A DNA stretch of 64,000 nucleotides, from NCBI RefSeq assembly GCF_017912555.1, contig NZ_JAERSD010000003.1:186001-250000 (forward strand), in the 5' to 3' direction. This DNA is from Bacillus sp. REN3 (GTDB lineage: Bacteria > Bacillota > Bacilli > Bacillales > Cytobacillaceae). How positions within the stretch are numbered: the first letter of the stretch is position 1; the number at the start of each line of letters is the position of its first letter. Of the stretch, positions 33,871-42,913 are shown piece after piece. Under the pieces are notes generated by a model. That model saw nothing but the letters and a program-made list of their open reading frames with translations. It did not search any database and was not told the origin of the DNA. The position numbers and the translations under genes are program-made.

Positions 33871-34250
33871 GAAAACTCGCCGATTGGCGAGCCGCAAGGC
33901 GAAGACAGAGGGGTAGTTGCCCTTATACTTTATCCCTAAAATTGGCAGCTGCGCGGATTGATCCCCCTGCTGCCAATTTGTGATTTTTTAAAGTATAAAG
34001 AAAACTCGCCGATTGGCGAGCCGTAAGGCGAAGACAGAGGTGTAGTTGCCCTTATACTTTATCCCTAAAATTGGCAGCTACGCCGACTGATCCCCCTGCT
34101 GCCAATTTGTGATTTTTTAAAGTATAAAGAAAACTCGCCGATTGGCGAGCCGCAAGGCGAAGACAGAGGTGTAGTTACCCTTATACTTTATCCCTAAAAT
34201 TGACAGCTGCGCTGATTGATCATCCAGCTGCCAACTTAAACTTTATTCCT
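33871..34250. repeat. 129-bp tandem repeat, about three copies
   Basis: Units start at 33871, 34000 and 34129, exactly 129 bp apart; the third degenerates near its end. Each unit holds a perfect CTCGCC/GGCGAG hairpin with GATT loop, the CTTATACTTTA / TAAAGTATAA inverted pair, and AAATTGGCAGC...GCTGCCAATTT followed by TTTTTT, which looks like a terminator. There is no coding potential. Copies one and two differ at only a few positions. Confidence 0.9.
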
Positions 34251-34293
34251 GGAATTGGAAGGAACAGCACAACACTATGATTCTTACCCATAG

Positions 34294-34320
34294 AAAAAGA
34301 ACCCTGATGGGTTCTTTTTT
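34294..34320. terminator. Bidirectional terminator between exonuclease and LysM genes
   Basis: AAGAACCC and GGGTTCTT arms around TGAT, with A-run before and TTTTTT after, so it can act on both strands. It overlaps the LysM gene stop by 2 nt. Confidence 0.85.
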
Positions 34321-35113
34321 AATGTATATTCACGACTGCGCCGTTTTTATAAGAAACCAGTACTTGTGAACCTTTCATTTCCTGGTAATTTTTGGCGGTA
34401 CCGTAGGCAACCTTTAAGGGGATTGCTTGTCCATTGTTGATGAATTCTACTGTGAAGTTATCTGCAGCCCCTGAAATAACGGCTTCCATCGATTTTATCT
34501 TGCCTGGTATGGTCAGCTGCTGGCCGATGAGGACGAGATCTTTGGTTAATTTGTTTGCATCCTTCAGATCCTTCACCTTTACATCAAAGCGTTTTGCTAG
34601 GCTCCATAGCGTATCGCCAGGCTTGACTGTGTATTGGTCCACCTTTAAGTCTTGCCCGTGGACAGGGACTTCCAACGACTGTCCAATATAGATGGAATCG
34701 CTTACAAGCTTGTTCTCTTTTTTCAATTCCTTGACTGAAATACCGTATTTCCTGGCTAGCGAGAACAAAGTATCGCCTTTCTGGACAATGTGGATCCCAG
34801 CTTCATGCTGATTTACGCTGGCCGGTACCTCTAGCTGCTGGCCGACTTTGATCCGATCAGAGGTAAGCATATTGACCATCTGCAGCTTTTCCACGGTTGT
34901 CTCATATTTTTTCGCCAGGCTGTAGAGCGTATCGCCTTTTTGTACAGTGTAAATGGCACTGCAGGCTCCCGCTTTTTTTGTACCTGTCCCCAGCAGCAAA
35001 GCCGTGGCAGCAGAACCAGCCAGAACGGCTCCAAGCAACTGCCTTTTCCGCTTTAGTGCTGCCCTCCGTTTTTGTTCACGGATTCGCTGTTTTCTTGTCT
35101 GTCTGTACGTCAC
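34319..35113 (-). CDS. LysM peptidoglycan-binding membrane protein
   Basis: 264 residues. A basic N-terminus (RKQRIREQKRRAALKRKR) precedes one membrane segment (about residues 28-45), so topology is N-in with the rest outside. Three LysM domains follow, starting YTVQKGDTLYSLAKKY, HIVQKGDTLFSLARKY and YTVKPGDTLWSLAKRF, and then a ~60-residue C-terminal domain with no recognised fold. The GTG at 35113 follows GGGGGAG on the minus strand. No catalytic domain is present. A cell-wall or spore-coat/cortex role is possible but unproven. Confidence 0.85.
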   Translation of the reverse strand: MTYRQTRKQRIREQKRRAALKRKRQLLGAVLAGSAATALLLGTGTKKAGACSAIYTVQKGDTLYSLAKKYETTVEKLQMVNMLTSDRIKVGQQLEVPASVNQHEAGIHIVQKGDTLFSLARKYGISVKELKKENKLVSDSIYIGQSLEVPVHGQDLKVDQYTVKPGDTLWSLAKRFDVKVKDLKDANKLTKDLVLIGQQLTIPGKIKSMEAVISGAADNFTVEFINNGQAIPLKVAYGTAKNYQEMKGSQVLVSYKNGAVVNIH

Positions 35114-35509
35114 AACAATCTCCCCCAAAAAAAATATAAACTCCCCAATATAGATTCGAAGGGAAGTTTGGTTTTATGTCCTTGAAATGGATATAGAGGA
35201 AAGTTTTTCCTCTATTTGATGGCTTTTTCCAGAAAATCTTTGCCGAACCTTGTCCCTATTATGCTTTTCGTGCATATATCCTCAACCAAGCTAATAAAAT
35301 GTTACAAACCTGACAAAGAGAGTGTTTGAGGTGAGGAGTCGTTTGAGGACTATGGAGATTTAGCCGGGGACATGATTATTCTTTGTAAATCCCAGAAGGG
35401 CATCCTTCTGCCGCAATAGAGATTTGTTTGCGGAATGCAGTATTTGCCGATGTTGAAAAGCGAGTCTCATTTCACACTTCTCACATCCAATTTAGGGAGG
35501 GCGAGTGGT

Positions 35510-35782
35510 GTGCACGATTACATCAAAGAGAGAACGATCAAGATTGGAAAGTATATCGTGGAGACGAGGAAAACAGTTCGCGTCATTGCGAAGGAGTTTG
35601 GCGTGTCCAAAAGTACAGTCCATAAAGACCTGACAGAAAGATTGCCTGAAATCAACCCTGACCTTGCAAATGAAGTAAAAGAAATCCTTGATTACCATAA
35701 ATCGATCCGCCATTTAAGGGGCGGGGAAGCGACAAAACTGAAGTATCGGAAAGAGGAAAGGGAAGAAGAACCTGTTAAATGA
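35510..35782 (+). CDS. spoIIID: Stage III sporulation transcriptional regulator SpoIIID
   Basis: Small HTH DNA-binding protein that modulates sigma-E and sigma-K genes in the mother cell. 90 residues from a GTG at 35510, 9 nt after AGGGAGG (35494-35500). The sequence MHDYIKERTIKIGKYIVE, then VRVIAKEFGVSKSTVHKDLT (HTH) and LPEINPDLANEVKEILDYHK are almost identical to B. subtilis SpoIIID. In B. subtilis the next gene is mbl; here a ~23.6-kb island separates them. Confidence 0.96.
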   Translation: MHDYIKERTIKIGKYIVETRKTVRVIAKEFGVSKSTVHKDLTERLPEINPDLANEVKEILDYHKSIRHLRGGEATKLKYRKEEREEEPVK

Positions 35783-35851
35783 AGAGAAAGATCATTGAAA
35801 ACGCTTAAAAATGCGGAAAGGATATCAAGGCCAATAGCAAAAAGTGAATAG

Positions 35852-35878
35852 GCCCAGCTAGGAATCAGACAGCTGGGC
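35852..35878 (-). terminator. Possible terminator of the divergent WXG-like gene
   Basis: GCCCAGCT/AGCTGGGC arms around an 11-nt loop. On the minus strand the sequence continues CTATTCACTTTTT, a weak T-run. It could also serve spoIIID read-through. Confidence 0.4.
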
Positions 35879-35970
35879 AGCGCCAATAAAGGGGGTAAAA
35901 TTCTGCTTTGTCATCAGCGGAGATTGCCGCCTTTTTCATATGGAAAGAGGGACAAGACTTCGCTTGGCCC

Positions 35971-36309
35971 TTACCTCAAATTCATATTCTGCAGCCTTGC
36001 TTCCCTCTCAGCGGCCGCTTTCTCTGCGGCTGCACGCTCCGCCGCTTCCCTTGCTTCCTCTTCTTTCCGGATTTCATACGCGGCCTCGATAATATCGGGA
36101 CTAATCCTCAGAAGGAGAGCATGGAGTTGGGAGATCTCCCTGTTGATGTTATCGATTGCGTTGTTTATAAGAGTGATTTCCTTGGCTTTCCACCCGTGAT
36201 TCAGATCTCCCTTGAAATCAAGCATCCTGCCTTTGATCGAATCCAGGGAGGAAGCGTATTGGCTGAGTCTGTTTGCCTGGGAAATGGCTGCTCCTACGTC
36301 AACTTTCAT
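35971..36309 (-). CDS. WXG100-like coiled-coil protein of the T7SS island
   Basis: 112 residues, all helical. The N-terminal half (AISQANRLSQYASSLDSIKG...LNHGWKAKEITLINNAIDNI) has the length and central Gly-Trp turn of WXG100 proteins, with GWKAKE in place of WXG. The C-terminal third is a charged Ala/Glu/Arg coiled coil (EEEAREAAERAAAEKAAAER). The ATG at 36309 is preceded on the minus strand by AGGTGATCC. It is divergent from essC, which suggests a T7SS substrate, partner (Lap-like) or chaperone. The family was not identified with certainty. Confidence 0.6.
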   Translation of the reverse strand: MKVDVGAAISQANRLSQYASSLDSIKGRMLDFKGDLNHGWKAKEITLINNAIDNINREISQLHALLLRISPDIIEAAYEIRKEEEAREAAERAAAEKAAAEREARLQNMNLR

Positions 36310-36586
36310 ACGGATCACCTGCTTATGAAAAAATAAGATTCTTTGATTATATGAATGAATTGTAATTATTTCCAGAAAAACACACAATCTTTTAATGGAG
36401 AATTAATGAAAAAATAATAAAAATTTTACATAGGTAACAGGGTTTGGGAAGAAGTAATAAGGGTAAAAAGAACCAGATTTTTCTTTTTTTTCAAATTGAC
36501 CTATACCTTAAAACCATTTTACGCATAATCATCGGCAGCCAAAATAGGACAATGTTCCCTATTTTTCCAATTAAGGGGGTAACTGG

Positions 36587-36614
36587 TTGACGTGAATGCC
36601 TGATATTGTAAGAT
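36587..36614 (+). promoter_or_regulatory. Candidate promoter of the T7SS operon
   Basis: TTGACG (36587-36592), a 16-nt spacer and TAAGAT (36609-36614), about 157 nt upstream of essC in the divergent intergenic region. Other AT-rich candidates lie closer, so the assignment is tentative. Confidence 0.35.
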
Positions 36615-36770
36615 ATTTATATATTTAGTGCTGTTTCGAACGTTGGAAGAAACGGCAGCTCTTCCACGCTAAAATAGTAAAAGCTATTTGTTTTTCAGTA
36701 TACATACAATGAATATATTACTATTATGAAGTACCTGCAGGACCAGGTGCGGACAAGGGAGGGGAATTAG

Positions 36771-39700
36771 TTGATCCTCACGCTTTTTGACAGAGAACGG
36801 GCGCTGGATTTAGTGCTACCTGATCGAATTACCGGCAGATACATATTGAACACAGAAGACCAGGATGGCAACCAGATTGATATGATGGCCATTGAAGGTG
36901 ATGAGGGCCAGTGGTATTTGAAATCGAATAAACATGCCTTCTTGAAAAATCATCATAATGAAATTGAATCGAAGGTGCTTCTTGAGCCATTCAAGACCTA
37001 TACGATCTATCGGGACAAAGACCAGTCAGCCCTTCTGTATGTTGAGCCGCAGACAACGGACAGGAACGAGTACACGAAGCATATCGCGACTGCGAATACA
37101 ATCAAGATCGGCCGTTCCCAGGACAGCCAGATTTGTTTTTCGAACAAACTTGTCTCCGGTTCACACTGCGTCATTGAATTTGACAGCAGCAATGGGGCGA
37201 CAATCAAAGATTACAACAGTTCGAATGGCACATATGTGAATGGTGAGAAAATCAGGGATAAGAAGCTTGCAGTTGGGGATGTCATCTTCATCATGGGCTT
37301 GAAGATCATTTTTAACGGCCGCTTGCTGTCCTTGAATAATCCGCATAAATCCGTCTTCCTTGACCGCAACGCATTTAATCCTTTCATCGCAGAAAAACCC
37401 ATCATTGAAGAAGAAGTCGATCTTGACGAATTCCATACAGAAGAAGAGAATACGAATCTATTTTACCGCTCTCCCCGCTTCAAGCGCGACATCGAAAAAG
37501 CGACAATTAAAATCGACCCGCCGCCGCAGCAGCCCAACATGGAGGAGACGCCGCTCATGCTGCTTCTTGGCCCGTCCATCACGATGGGGATGGCCTCTCT
37601 GCTCACCGGCCTGCTCTTGTTGAACAACGTCATGTCGCAGGGCGGCAACATCATGCATGCGATGCCGATGCTCGTCATGTCATTCAGCATGCTGCTTGGG
37701 ACCGTCCTCTGGCCGATCCTCACGAAAAAATATGAAAAAAAGCGGAGGATCAAGCTAGAAGGCATCCGCCAGGAAAAATACCGGAAATACCTTGAGGAAA
37801 TGAAAGTGGTCATCCAGGAGGAATGCAAGCACCAGAGCGAGATCCTGCTTGAAAACCATGTCACGCTCGAGAACTGCCTGACCAGGATCAAGAGGCGCCA
37901 GCGGAACCTGTGGGAACGCGGCCTCGGGCAGAACGATTTCCTGAAGGTCCGGCTCGGGATCGGGGATCTGCCGCTGAATGCGGAAATCAAGTATCCAGAG
38001 AAACGATTCATGCTTGAGGATGATGACCTGCAGGACGCCCTGTACGAAATCGTCGAAAAGCCGCAGATTTTGAAGGAAGTCCCGGTCACGGTCGACCTGA
38101 CTGAAGAACGGGTAAGCGGAATCATTGGCAAGAGGGAAGAAGTGAAAAGCTTTGTCCAGGGTTTGATCTTCCAGCTGACTGCTTTACATAGCTACGATGA
38201 ACTCAAGCTCGTCTTCATTTATGATGAATTTGAAAATGACACCTGGAATTTCGTGAAGTGGCTGCCGCATGTGTGGGATGAAGGAAAGACGATTCGCTTC
38301 GTTGCCACGGATGCCAATGAAATAAAAGAGCTCTCCGCTTATTTTGAAAAAGAAATCACGTATCGCCAGGAGCTGGATGATGAAGAACTGGATGAGCTCA
38401 CCCAGCAATATGTCGTGTTTTCCATGAGCAAGAGCCTGGCGTCAAAAGCCGAGATGCTGAACCTGCTTTTAAAAGAAAAGAAAAATATCGGTTTCAGCCT
38501 GATCGCCCTTTACGATGAGCTGAAGAACCTGCCGAAGGAATGTACGAATGTCATAGAACTGGATAAGAGTTATTCAAAGATCTATGACAAGGATGACATT
38601 TCCGGAAGATATGTAGGCTTCAATGCAGATATCTATTTACATGAGGATGCTGAAGAGCTTGCCGTGAAATTGGCGAACATCCAGCTGAATACATCGCAGA
38701 AAGCCTATACCCTTCCTGATATGCTGACATTCCTTGAAATGTTTGGCGTAGGGAAAATCGAACACCTGAATGCTCTGACAAGATGGAAGGAAAACAATCC
38801 GGTGCGCACGATTGAAACCCAGATCGGTGTCGATACGATGGGAGAACCATTCAAAATCGACTTGCACGAAAAATATCATGGCCCGCATGGATTGATCGCC
38901 GGGATGACTGGTTCCGGTAAAAGTGAATTCATCATGACATTCATTTTGTCGCTAGCTGTCAACTATCATCCGGATGAGGTGGCTTTTATCCTGATTGACT
39001 ATAAGGGCGGCGGGATGGCAAATGCTTTTGAAGAGCTGCCGCACCTTGCGGGGACAATCACGAACCTTGACGGTGCCGCTGTCAATCGCTCGCTCATCTC
39101 GATCCAAAGTGAACTGAAACGGCGACAGGCGATTTTTAGCGAAACAAGCCGGATCGTTGACCAGAGCAATATTGATATCTACAAATACCAGAAGCTGTAC
39201 CGCGAGGGCATGGTCAAAGAACCGCTCCAGCACCTGTTCATCATTTCCGATGAATTTGCCGAGCTGAAGGCCCAGCAGCCAGAATTCATGGATCAGCTCG
39301 TCAGTGCCGCGCGTATCGGCCGGAGCCTTGGCGTCCACTTGATCCTGGCGACACAGAAGCCGTCTGGGGTCGTGGACGATCAGATTTGGAGCAACAGTAA
39401 ATTCAGGATCAGTTTGAAGGTACAGGAAAAAGCAGACAGCATGGAAGTCATCAAACGACCGGACGCGGCAGAACTGAAGCAGACTGGCCGATTCTATCTC
39501 CAGGTTGGATTCAATGAACTGTTCGAGCTTGGGCAATCGGCATGGGCCGGAGCCCCTTACTACCCATCAGATAAGGTCGAGAAGCACAAAGATGACAGCG
39601 TTGTGGTCATCGACGATCTTGGCCGCGTCATCAAGAACGCTCGCATTGACAAGCGAAAGACCGCTATCAAGAACCCGCCTAAGCAAATCGATGAAATTAC

Positions 39701-41390
39701 GGAGTATCTGGCGAAGCTGGCCAAACAGGAAAACATCAAAGTACGCCAGCTATGGCTTGAGCCAATTCCTGAATTGATCTACCTTGACGATTTGAAAAAG
39801 AAATACAATCCTGCGCAGCATAGCTTTGAACTGAACCCGGTCATCGGAGAGTATGATGATCCGGCGAACCAGAGGCAGATGGTGATGAGGATGCCGATTT
39901 CACAGGAAGGCAACGCCGTCATTTATGGTATCGCGGGCAGCGGGAAAACAACGTTCCTGACCACGATGATTTATTCCCTGATGGAGGAGCACACACCGAA
40001 CGAAGTGAACTTTTATATGCTCGATTTCGGGTCTGAAACACTGACATGGTTCCGCGAAGCGCCGCATGTCGGGGATGTGATGCTGTCGCATGAAAGCGAA
40101 AAGATTAACAACCTGTTCAAAATGCTGGCGGGTGAAGTCGAACGCCGGAAAAAAGTCACGTCGAATTATGGCGGTGATTTTACCACTTACAATGAAATGT
40201 CTGGCGAAAGCCTGCCTGCCTTGATTGTCGTGATCCACAATTACGCAGCTTTTTCCGAAATATACGAAGATCTTGAAGAAGGCGTGTCATTCCTCACCAG
40301 GGAAGGCTTGAAGTATGGGATCTACTTCATTGTCTCGGCCATCAATACGGGAGCGATCCGCTACAGGCTGCTGCAGAACTTCAAGCAGCTGTATGTCCTC
40401 CAGTTGAATGACCAGACGGAATACTCCGGAGTACTTGGGAATGTCGATGGAGTGTATCCTTCTAAATCCAAGGGCCGCGGAATTTTCAAAGCAGATACAA
40501 CATATGAATTCCAGACCGCCCATATTACAAACAAGATTGACAATATGTATACATTCATCACGGATTATTGCAAACGGATTCGCGATGAATGGACACAGCC
40601 TGCCGCAGTAAGGGTGCCGATCCTTCCTGAAAAAGTCGATCTTGATTACCTGCGTGATGAAGCAAGGAAAATGAACAGCAACAGGGTGCCAGTGGGTGTC
40701 GAGAAGGATTCGCTGAAAATCGCACGATTTGATTTCCTCAGCTCCTATTTCAACATCGTCACGGCTATGCAAAATGACCAGTGCTCAAGCTTCATGCAAG
40801 GGCTCGCTGAATTATTCAGCGCCGGGGAAGGCAAAGAATTGATTGTCATGGACCCGAACGGGCATTTCAAGGCTGGGAGCAGGCTGGAGTATAAGTATAT
40901 AGCCGATGCAGCCGATCTTGAGGAAACCATCATCTACCTGTTCAACGAGCTTGTCCACAGGAACAACACAACAAAAGATGCAATCGAAGCCGGCGAACAG
41001 CCGCCGGTATATGGAAACATTACATGCATCATTGATTCTTTCACGGACGTCATGATGTATTTATCGCCGGATGGCCAGGATAAGCTGAAGGTCTTCCTTG
41101 AAAGAGGAAATGGCCTGAATGTCAACCTGATCATTTCGGACAGCATAGATAAGTTAAGCTCCGTTTCTTTTGAGCCTTGGTTCAAACAGCAAGTCTCGCT
41201 CAGCGATTTTATCTGGGTCGGCAACGGGATTACCGACCAGTACGTCATGAAAGTCGGCAAAGTGACAAATGACATGTACCAGGAAATCCCGCATGGCTTC
41301 GGCTACGTCGTCACAAAAGGAAAGCCAACGCTCGCCAAGCTGCTGACCTCCATCGAAACCATGGAAGAGGAGGTAGCGTTCCATGGATAA
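36771..41390 (+). CDS. essC: Type VII secretion ATPase EssC/YukBA
   Basis: Membrane motor of the Firmicutes type VII secretion system, 1539 residues, TTG start after GGGGAATTAG. An FHA domain covers about residues 95-175 (IKIGRSQDSQ, SGSHCVIEF, NSSNGTYVNG). Two membrane helices lie at about 262-320. FtsK/SpoIIIE domain 1 has the P-loop GMTGSGKSEF near residue 710; domain 2 has GIAGSGKTTF near 1053; the third, C-terminal domain lacks a P-loop and is probably regulatory. It recognises WXG100/LXG substrates. It overlaps the yukD-like gene by 8 nt. EssA, EssB and EsaA genes were not found next to it. Confidence 0.93.
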   Translation: MILTLFDRERALDLVLPDRITGRYILNTEDQDGNQIDMMAIEGDEGQWYLKSNKHAFLKNHHNEIESKVLLEPFKTYTIYRDKDQSALLYVEPQTTDRNEYTKHIATANTIKIGRSQDSQICFSNKLVSGSHCVIEFDSSNGATIKDYNSSNGTYVNGEKIRDKKLAVGDVIFIMGLKIIFNGRLLSLNNPHKSVFLDRNAFNPFIAEKPIIEEEVDLDEFHTEEENTNLFYRSPRFKRDIEKATIKIDPPPQQPNMEETPLMLLLGPSITMGMASLLTGLLLLNNVMSQGGNIMHAMPMLVMSFSMLLGTVLWPILTKKYEKKRRIKLEGIRQEKYRKYLEEMKVVIQEECKHQSEILLENHVTLENCLTRIKRRQRNLWERGLGQNDFLKVRLGIGDLPLNAEIKYPEKRFMLEDDDLQDALYEIVEKPQILKEVPVTVDLTEERVSGIIGKREEVKSFVQGLIFQLTALHSYDELKLVFIYDEFENDTWNFVKWLPHVWDEGKTIRFVATDANEIKELSAYFEKEITYRQELDDEELDELTQQYVVFSMSKSLASKAEMLNLLLKEKKNIGFSLIALYDELKNLPKECTNVIELDKSYSKIYDKDDISGRYVGFNADIYLHEDAEELAVKLANIQLNTSQKAYTLPDMLTFLEMFGVGKIEHLNALTRWKENNPVRTIETQIGVDTMGEPFKIDLHEKYHGPHGLIAGMTGSGKSEFIMTFILSLAVNYHPDEVAFILIDYKGGGMANAFEELPHLAGTITNLDGAAVNRSLISIQSELKRRQAIFSETSRIVDQSNIDIYKYQKLYREGMVKEPLQHLFIISDEFAELKAQQPEFMDQLVSAARIGRSLGVHLILATQKPSGVVDDQIWSNSKFRISLKVQEKADSMEVIKRPDAAELKQTGRFYLQVGFNELFELGQSAWAGAPYYPSDKVEKHKDDSVVVIDDLGRVIKNARIDKRKTAIKNPPKQIDEITEYLAKLAKQENIKVRQLWLEPIPELIYLDDLKKKYNPAQHSFELNPVIGEYDDPANQRQMVMRMPISQEGNAVIYGIAGSGKTTFLTTMIYSLMEEHTPNEVNFYMLDFGSETLTWFREAPHVGDVMLSHESEKINNLFKMLAGEVERRKKVTSNYGGDFTTYNEMSGESLPALIVVIHNYAAFSEIYEDLEEGVSFLTREGLKYGIYFIVSAINTGAIRYRLLQNFKQLYVLQLNDQTEYSGVLGNVDGVYPSKSKGRGIFKADTTYEFQTAHITNKIDNMYTFITDYCKRIRDEWTQPAAVRVPILPEKVDLDYLRDEARKMNSNRVPVGVEKDSLKIARFDFLSSYFNIVTAMQNDQCSSFMQGLAELFSAGEGKELIVMDPNGHFKAGSRLEYKYIADAADLEETIIYLFNELVHRNNTTKDAIEAGEQPPVYGNITCIIDSFTDVMMYLSPDGQDKLKVFLERGNGLNVNLIISDSIDKLSSVSFEPWFKQQVSLSDFIWVGNGITDQYVMKVGKVTNDMYQEIPHGFGYVVTKGKPTLAKLLTSIETMEEEVAFHG

Positions 41391-41634
41391 AGTACTCGTC
41401 GAGGTATACATTCCTGCCTCGGAAAAGGCATACGATGTCTTCCTGCCGCCCCAAAGCAAGCTTCATGAGGTTATCTACCTGCTTTCCGGCACGATGACAG
41501 AACTATCAGAGGGGTATTTCAAAGCGACAGCGGATACCATCCTCTGCGACCGCAAAACCGGCACGATCCTCAACATCAACCAGACAGTTGAAGAAGTCGG
41601 CCTGGCCAATGGAGCGAAGCTGATGTTAATTTAG
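41383..41634 (+). CDS. yukD: YukD/EsaB ubiquitin-like protein
   Basis: 83 residues with a ubiquitin-like beta-grasp: DKVLVEVYIPASEKAYDVFL at the start and LANGAKLMLI at the end. YukD/EsaB is a small cytoplasmic T7SS component; in S. aureus it is required for secretion. The start lies within essC, so the two are coupled. A 42-bp repeat tract follows. Confidence 0.88.
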   Translation: MDKVLVEVYIPASEKAYDVFLPPQSKLHEVIYLLSGTMTELSEGYFKATADTILCDRKTGTILNINQTVEEVGLANGAKLMLI

Positions 41635-41730
41635 AAAACCATTTTTCAGGCTCTTTGCTAAAAAAGTTTTTGGTAAACATACGCAAGGATGGAAATGTGT
41701 GGAGTGGAACAGAAAGTAGGAAACTCCAGC

Positions 41731-41987
41731 GGGTCAGAGGGACAGGAGATGCCCAGCAGGCTCTCATCCGGGGGGTCAGAAGGACAGGAGATGCCCAGCA
41801 GGCTCTCATCCGGGGGGTCAGAAGGACAGGTGGGTGCCCAGCAGGCTCTCATCTGGCGGGTCAGAGGGACAGGTGATGCCCAGCAGGCTCTCATCCGGCG
41901 GGTCAGAAGGACAGAAGATGCCCAGCAGGCTCTAATCTGGCGGGTCAGAAGGACAGGTGGTGCCCAGCAGCAGGCTCTCATCCGGCG
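41731..41987. repeat. 42-bp tandem repeat, six copies
   Basis: GGGTCAGAAGGACAGG-type units start at 41731, 41773, 41815, 41858, 41900 and 41942, each with GATGCCCAGCAGGCTCTCAT. One spacing is 43 bp, which shifts the reading frame. An open frame through the tract therefore changes its repeat peptide halfway and has no ribosome site; it is not called as a gene. Confidence 0.9.
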
Positions 41988-42131
41988 GGGAAGGCGACAG
42001 CAGCCCCGCAGAAAGAGATCAGCTGCAGATGAATTCAACTGCCATTTGCAAAGCAACAAAGTTTTGATAAAAGGTTGATGGACTTGACTGCCGGAAGTTT
42101 ACGGGAAACAGCAAAAAAGGAAGTGAAGACA

Positions 42132-42908
42132 TTGTCTAGGAGGCTAATGCTGACGATCATGGCAGCATTTACAATCGTGGGAGGAGCGGGTTGCATGAAT
42201 TCAGAGAACAAGGTTATTGTGCATTTGGAAAAAAAGTATAACCAGAAATTCTCAGTTGAGGGCGTGAAGAAAGGCAGCAAGATGCTGGCGCAGATGTACG
42301 GCAAAGATAAGCTGACTGTTCATCCTGAAGGAAATCCAGATTTGGTTTTCCTGGCACAAGAGGATGCGAAGGATAAGGATGTCATCAATGATAATTATGT
42401 CGTTGCCAAGTGGGCGGAGGAGTTAAAAGCGGAACTGGAGCCTGAGATCGAGGAAAAACTTCCTAAAGGAAGCCCGTACAAAGTACTGCTGCAAATTTCT
42501 CCAAGGAAATACGACGCTTCCATGGCCAGCATGCCATTCGATGAATATATGAAAGACGAAAAGGATTTCAGGGTCGTCATCGTTGCCGCTATCAAAACGG
42601 AGGGTGAACCTCAAGTCAGCCGATACAGCCAGAATCTCTATGATTTATTTGGCGTAGCAAAAAGCGTGGGATCGAAGAGGTATACCATCTCAGTAGGGTT
42701 TGTTGATCAGTCGGAGGATGTCAGTGATTATATCAGGACTTCCCTGATCAATAACATCCCCTGGGGGAACCTCGAAGCAAATCTCTATGGCTATGTAAAT
42801 ATCGATGAGGAATTCGATGGCGAAAATCCGAGTGCGGGAGCAGATGAGAATTTACTTTTGCAGAGTCCTGAAGATGTTTCCAAGCACTACGTCCCGATAG
42901 AGGAGTGA
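42132..42908 (+). CDS. Lipoprotein, putative immunity protein of lipase cassette 1
   Basis: 258 residues from a TTG at 42132 preceded by AAAGGAAGTGA. A lipoprotein signal peptide ends at lipobox GGAGC (Cys near residue 22). The following NKVIVHLEKKYNQKFSVEGV motif, then beta-strand-rich sequence, resembles the start of the second lipoprotein at 56412 (EESLKEKYGEEFTVEKI). The stop is 5 nt before the lipase gene. By position and export signal it corresponds to the TilA lipoprotein that protects against the S. aureus lipase toxin TslA; sequence homology to TilA cannot be judged here. Confidence 0.65.
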   Translation: MSRRLMLTIMAAFTIVGGAGCMNSENKVIVHLEKKYNQKFSVEGVKKGSKMLAQMYGKDKLTVHPEGNPDLVFLAQEDAKDKDVINDNYVVAKWAEELKAELEPEIEEKLPKGSPYKVLLQISPRKYDASMASMPFDEYMKDEKDFRVVIVAAIKTEGEPQVSRYSQNLYDLFGVAKSVGSKRYTISVGFVDQSEDVSDYIRTSLINNIPWGNLEANLYGYVNIDEEFDGENPSAGADENLLLQSPEDVSKHYVPIEE

Positions 42909-42913
42909 CTTGA

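Noticed and set aside
41655-42078. Plus-strand open frames through the 42-bp repeats as a repeat protein
   Set aside because: A 43-bp step changes the peptide repeat halfway, there is no ribosome site, and the frame ends in unrelated sequence.
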